Source: Gadus chalcogrammus
Lineage: Eukaryota; Chordata; Actinopteri; Gadiformes; Gadidae
Direction: 5' to 3'
NCBI RefSeq assembly: GCF_026213295.1
Contig: NC_079418.1
Location: 7,770,806 to 7,834,805, forward strand
Length of the DNA stretch: 64,000 nt
Translations under genes and position numbers: made by a program
Notes under the pieces: generated by a model
Seen by the model: the letters and a program-made list of their open reading frames with translations, nothing else
Databases searched by the model: none
What the model was told of the DNA's origin: nothing
In this document: positions 61,946-64,000 of the stretch, piece by piece
Numbering within the stretch: the stretch's first letter is position 1
Layout of the letters: each line of letters starts with the position of its first letter

Positions 61946-62310
61946 GTTGTTGAGCTAAACTGTTTGAAGGCAAGCGTCACATGACGTCACATGACGCAGT
62001 TGGAGGATGCTTGCAGGTAAGCAAAAAAATCCTCAACTAGTTTTGTGGTTTAGGCTTGCGTATTTTAAGATATTAATTTCAAATAAATAATTTTAATAGT
62101 TTGGTAGCACTAACCAGCTACAAAAAAAGGGTGCTGATCGAAGTGACCTGCATAAGTTTCATTTTCATGACATGCCGGTCAAATATCCTATTATCGCTTC
62201 TTATTAGGCTATGTAGCTTAAACAATGACATAATCAGGCCGTATAGAATGCAACATGTTTAATAGCCTTTCAAATAGATGTGAAAAAACATGAACGTTTG
62301 ATATGCAATA

Positions 62311-62430
62311 ATGATTTTTACGAGTAGTGTATGTGTGTGCGTGTGTGTGTGTGTGTTTGAGCGACGTCAGCGAGTGAGTGGACGAGCGAGGAGAGCGAGC
62401 GGTAGCGTGTGTGTGTCAGTCTTTTTTTAT
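62311..62430. repeat. GT-rich simple repeat
   Basis: Imperfect (GT)n at 62330-62357 and GAGCGA-type text to 62405 within the leader of the hAT element. Confidence 0.6.
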
Positions 62431-62689
62431 TACCGGACAACGGAAACCCTAGAACTAACAGCTCATATCATGTGGCTGGATCTGGATTGGAAGGATAATG
62501 GGAGTAAGAAAGGGCGTATCGCGCTTCTGCCTTCTCACACCGCGAGACAGGTTCGTGGCTCTGAGTATCGCGATTTCGGTTTCGATACGCGTATCGTTAC
62601 AGCCCTAATATATCTATATTATGTCTTTATATATTGTTTATCCATATATTTCAATACAGCCTAATCATTTATTGTTCCTTTCACTTTCA

Positions 62690-62985
62690 CTAAAATAGCT
62701 GACTATGCTGCCCTGTTTCTCCTCATATTTGTATTGTGTGATTTGAAAGAAACCTATGATAGCCTAAATTCATTATGCATTTTTCCCTCCTTTTGTTTTA
62801 CCACAGAGGTCACATTGAGACAGAAGTCTCTTTGACAAATGAGCCCTGATCAGGAAAGGCAGCACCTACCTAAAAGACACATAAAAACAGAGAAAAACAC
62901 AACGCGAGATTAGAAACATAATATACAAGAGGAAATACATGCAGGCTAGAAAAGACAACTTAGACACTATTTTACATTTATAATA
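62690..62985 (+). repeat. Direct repeat unit 2
   Basis: Begins AAAATAGCTGACTATGCTGC, contains GGTCACATTGAGACAGAAGT and ends near AAAGACAACTTAGACACTAT. Longer than unit 1 by an internal 'gtctctttgacaaatgagccctg' type segment seen in many fish repeats. Confidence 0.75.
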
Positions 62986-63160
62986 TAAAGTGTATGCAAT
63001 ACAACAATTATAAATCAGAAAGAGGGATGAACATACTACGTTTCAGTTATTACTGTAGTGCGCTCCAAGTTGAAAGGGCATAACATAGGCCATCTTACCA
63101 AGTTCAGAGCAAACAGTAGGCATAATTAAAAGTATGCTATGCTAGTATGTTAGACCTGAC

Positions 63161-63787
63161 TAGAGCTGTAGCGAAGCGTCAACGTCAAAAATTCGTCGAC
63201 GTCAAATTTCTCCGTCGACGATTTTCGAGGACAACGGACAACACAGAGAACACAGTTCGCACTTTGCTGAGTCTGTTGCTTATTTGGATATATGTTTACC
63301 GTTTAATGGGAAAGAAGGCTCGTCGCCTTTATTATGTCCGTGGTCGTCGCATGGACTATACGTCATCCAGCTCAGGTTGCGTAGCCGTGTGTGTGCGCGA
63401 CTGCGCGTGTCGGCTCATTAGCATCTGTACCGTAGCGGTCCGTACCGTAGCAGCACACCTCCCCCAAGTGGCCAAATTGGCCCGGCCTGGCCAGACTGGT
63501 CACACTGGCAGATTTGAGCACGGCTGGCCTTTCATTTTGTATAACAGTGAAACTATTTTATTTATTTTATTTTGTGTAAAGCAGAAGGTTTTTTGCTGTG
63601 CAAAACTGTTGTTAAATATACTATATTATTAAGATTTTTTTGGTATTTATTTGAGATACATTATGGTTTTTATTAATCGAGCAACAGAAATAGATAACCA
63701 TCCAATTAGTCATTAGATTAGTCGACTAATCGATGAAATAATCGCCCGATTAATCGTTTAATAAATAATAATTTACCCCCAGCCCTA
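63161..63787. mobile_element. hAT MITE with TAGAGCTGTAGCG left end
   Basis: GACCTGAC on both sides (63153-63160, 63788-63795). Left end TAGAGCTGTAGCGAAGCGTC, right end ...CCCCCAGCCCTA. 'cgtcgacg' and 'attagtcgactaatcg' motifs lie near the ends. No transposase domain. Confidence 0.88.
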
Positions 63788-64000
63788 GACCTGACATTGC
63801 ATCCATTGTTTATTACAAATGACAACACTGATAAAATGACGGGAATACTCTGCCAGCTTCTTTGTCAATTATAAGTAACCAATTATGTTGTTCACGTATA
63901 GCGGCATCCAACCAAATCAACTGTACAAACGGAAATGTTGTGTATCGTAGACAACTTTTGTTGGGACTCGTAACCCATAATGATAAACAGAGTCCAGAAA
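63788..64000. other. Window end, nothing recognised
   Basis: Short unique-looking DNA to the window edge without coding or repeat signal beyond the target duplication. Confidence 0.4.

Larger units (their letters stand above)
60436..62607 (-). mobile_element. hAT element with ZBED1-like transposase, 3' end missing
   Basis: On the - strand it begins TAGGGCTGTAACGATACGCG (62607), followed by a leader with GT-rich text and then the transposase ORF from 61945. The opposite terminus was not found near 60400, so the element appears truncated or continues as unrecognised sequence. Confidence 0.65.

Noticed and set aside
59366..62607. One hAT element joining the left end at 59366 to the right end at 62607
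   Set aside because: The ends TAGTGGTGGGC and TAGGGCTGTAACG do not match each other as inverted repeats and no shared target duplication was seen.

Overview
This window looks like teleost fish nuclear DNA. It holds one recognisable host gene with vertebrate-style introns, and almost everything else is transposable elements in a mix typical of ray-finned fish: hAT, pogo/Tigger, TTAA-target (Kolobok or piggyBac type) and PIF/Harbinger-like DNA elements, a DIRS tyrosine-recombinase retrotransposon, LTR elements, an L2-type LINE, tRNA-like sequences and long microsatellites. There is no sign of bacterial gene organisation, no rRNA and no CRISPR.

Host gene: ccdc28a lies on the + strand from a CpG-rich promoter near 6110-6300 to a stop codon at 24914. 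Coding exons are 6581-6732, 11256-11437, 12201-12355, 22444-22466 (a 23-base microexon) and 24860-24914. They total 567 bases, join in frame at GT-AG sites and encode 188 residues. Its introns have been inflated: a 3.7 kb DIRS element in the first coding intron; a pogo element and a large nested hAT/LTR complex in the 10 kb third coding intron; a minisatellite plus four DNA elements in the last.

Layout: 1-1800 microsatellites; 2304-5606 a hAT element with a TTAA element nested in it; 6110-24914 ccdc28a; 25000-36500 mostly decayed repeats (a second pogo copy, a tandem array, pieces of Gypsy-like and BEL/Pao-like LTR elements, a palindromic element with tRNA-like sequences); 36521-41000 two hAT elements, the second split by two TTAA elements; 41286-42077 a hAT copy repeated at 55800; 42147-48063 an L2-type LINE on the - strand broken by two hATs and a solo LTR; 48369-50190 a decayed probable hAT gene; 50315-52207 a TTAA element built as a giant palindrome; 52257-58778 an uncharacterised multicopy gene on the - strand split by two hATs; 60436-62607 a hAT with a long ZBED1-like transposase; 63161-63787 a hAT MITE.

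Most striking points: the TTAA element at 38922-40395 encloses a GC-rich piece of host gene eepd1 (helix-hairpin-helix coding exon) next to a THAP-type zinc-finger ORF, which looks like gene capture by a DNA transposon. The DIRS element keeps the diagnostic inverted termini and internal complementary region. The reading frames of several broken genes rejoin across the insertions, so the order of nested insertions can be reconstructed. Family names come from recognising protein motifs and from terminal repeats and target-site duplications read by eye; no database search was possible.
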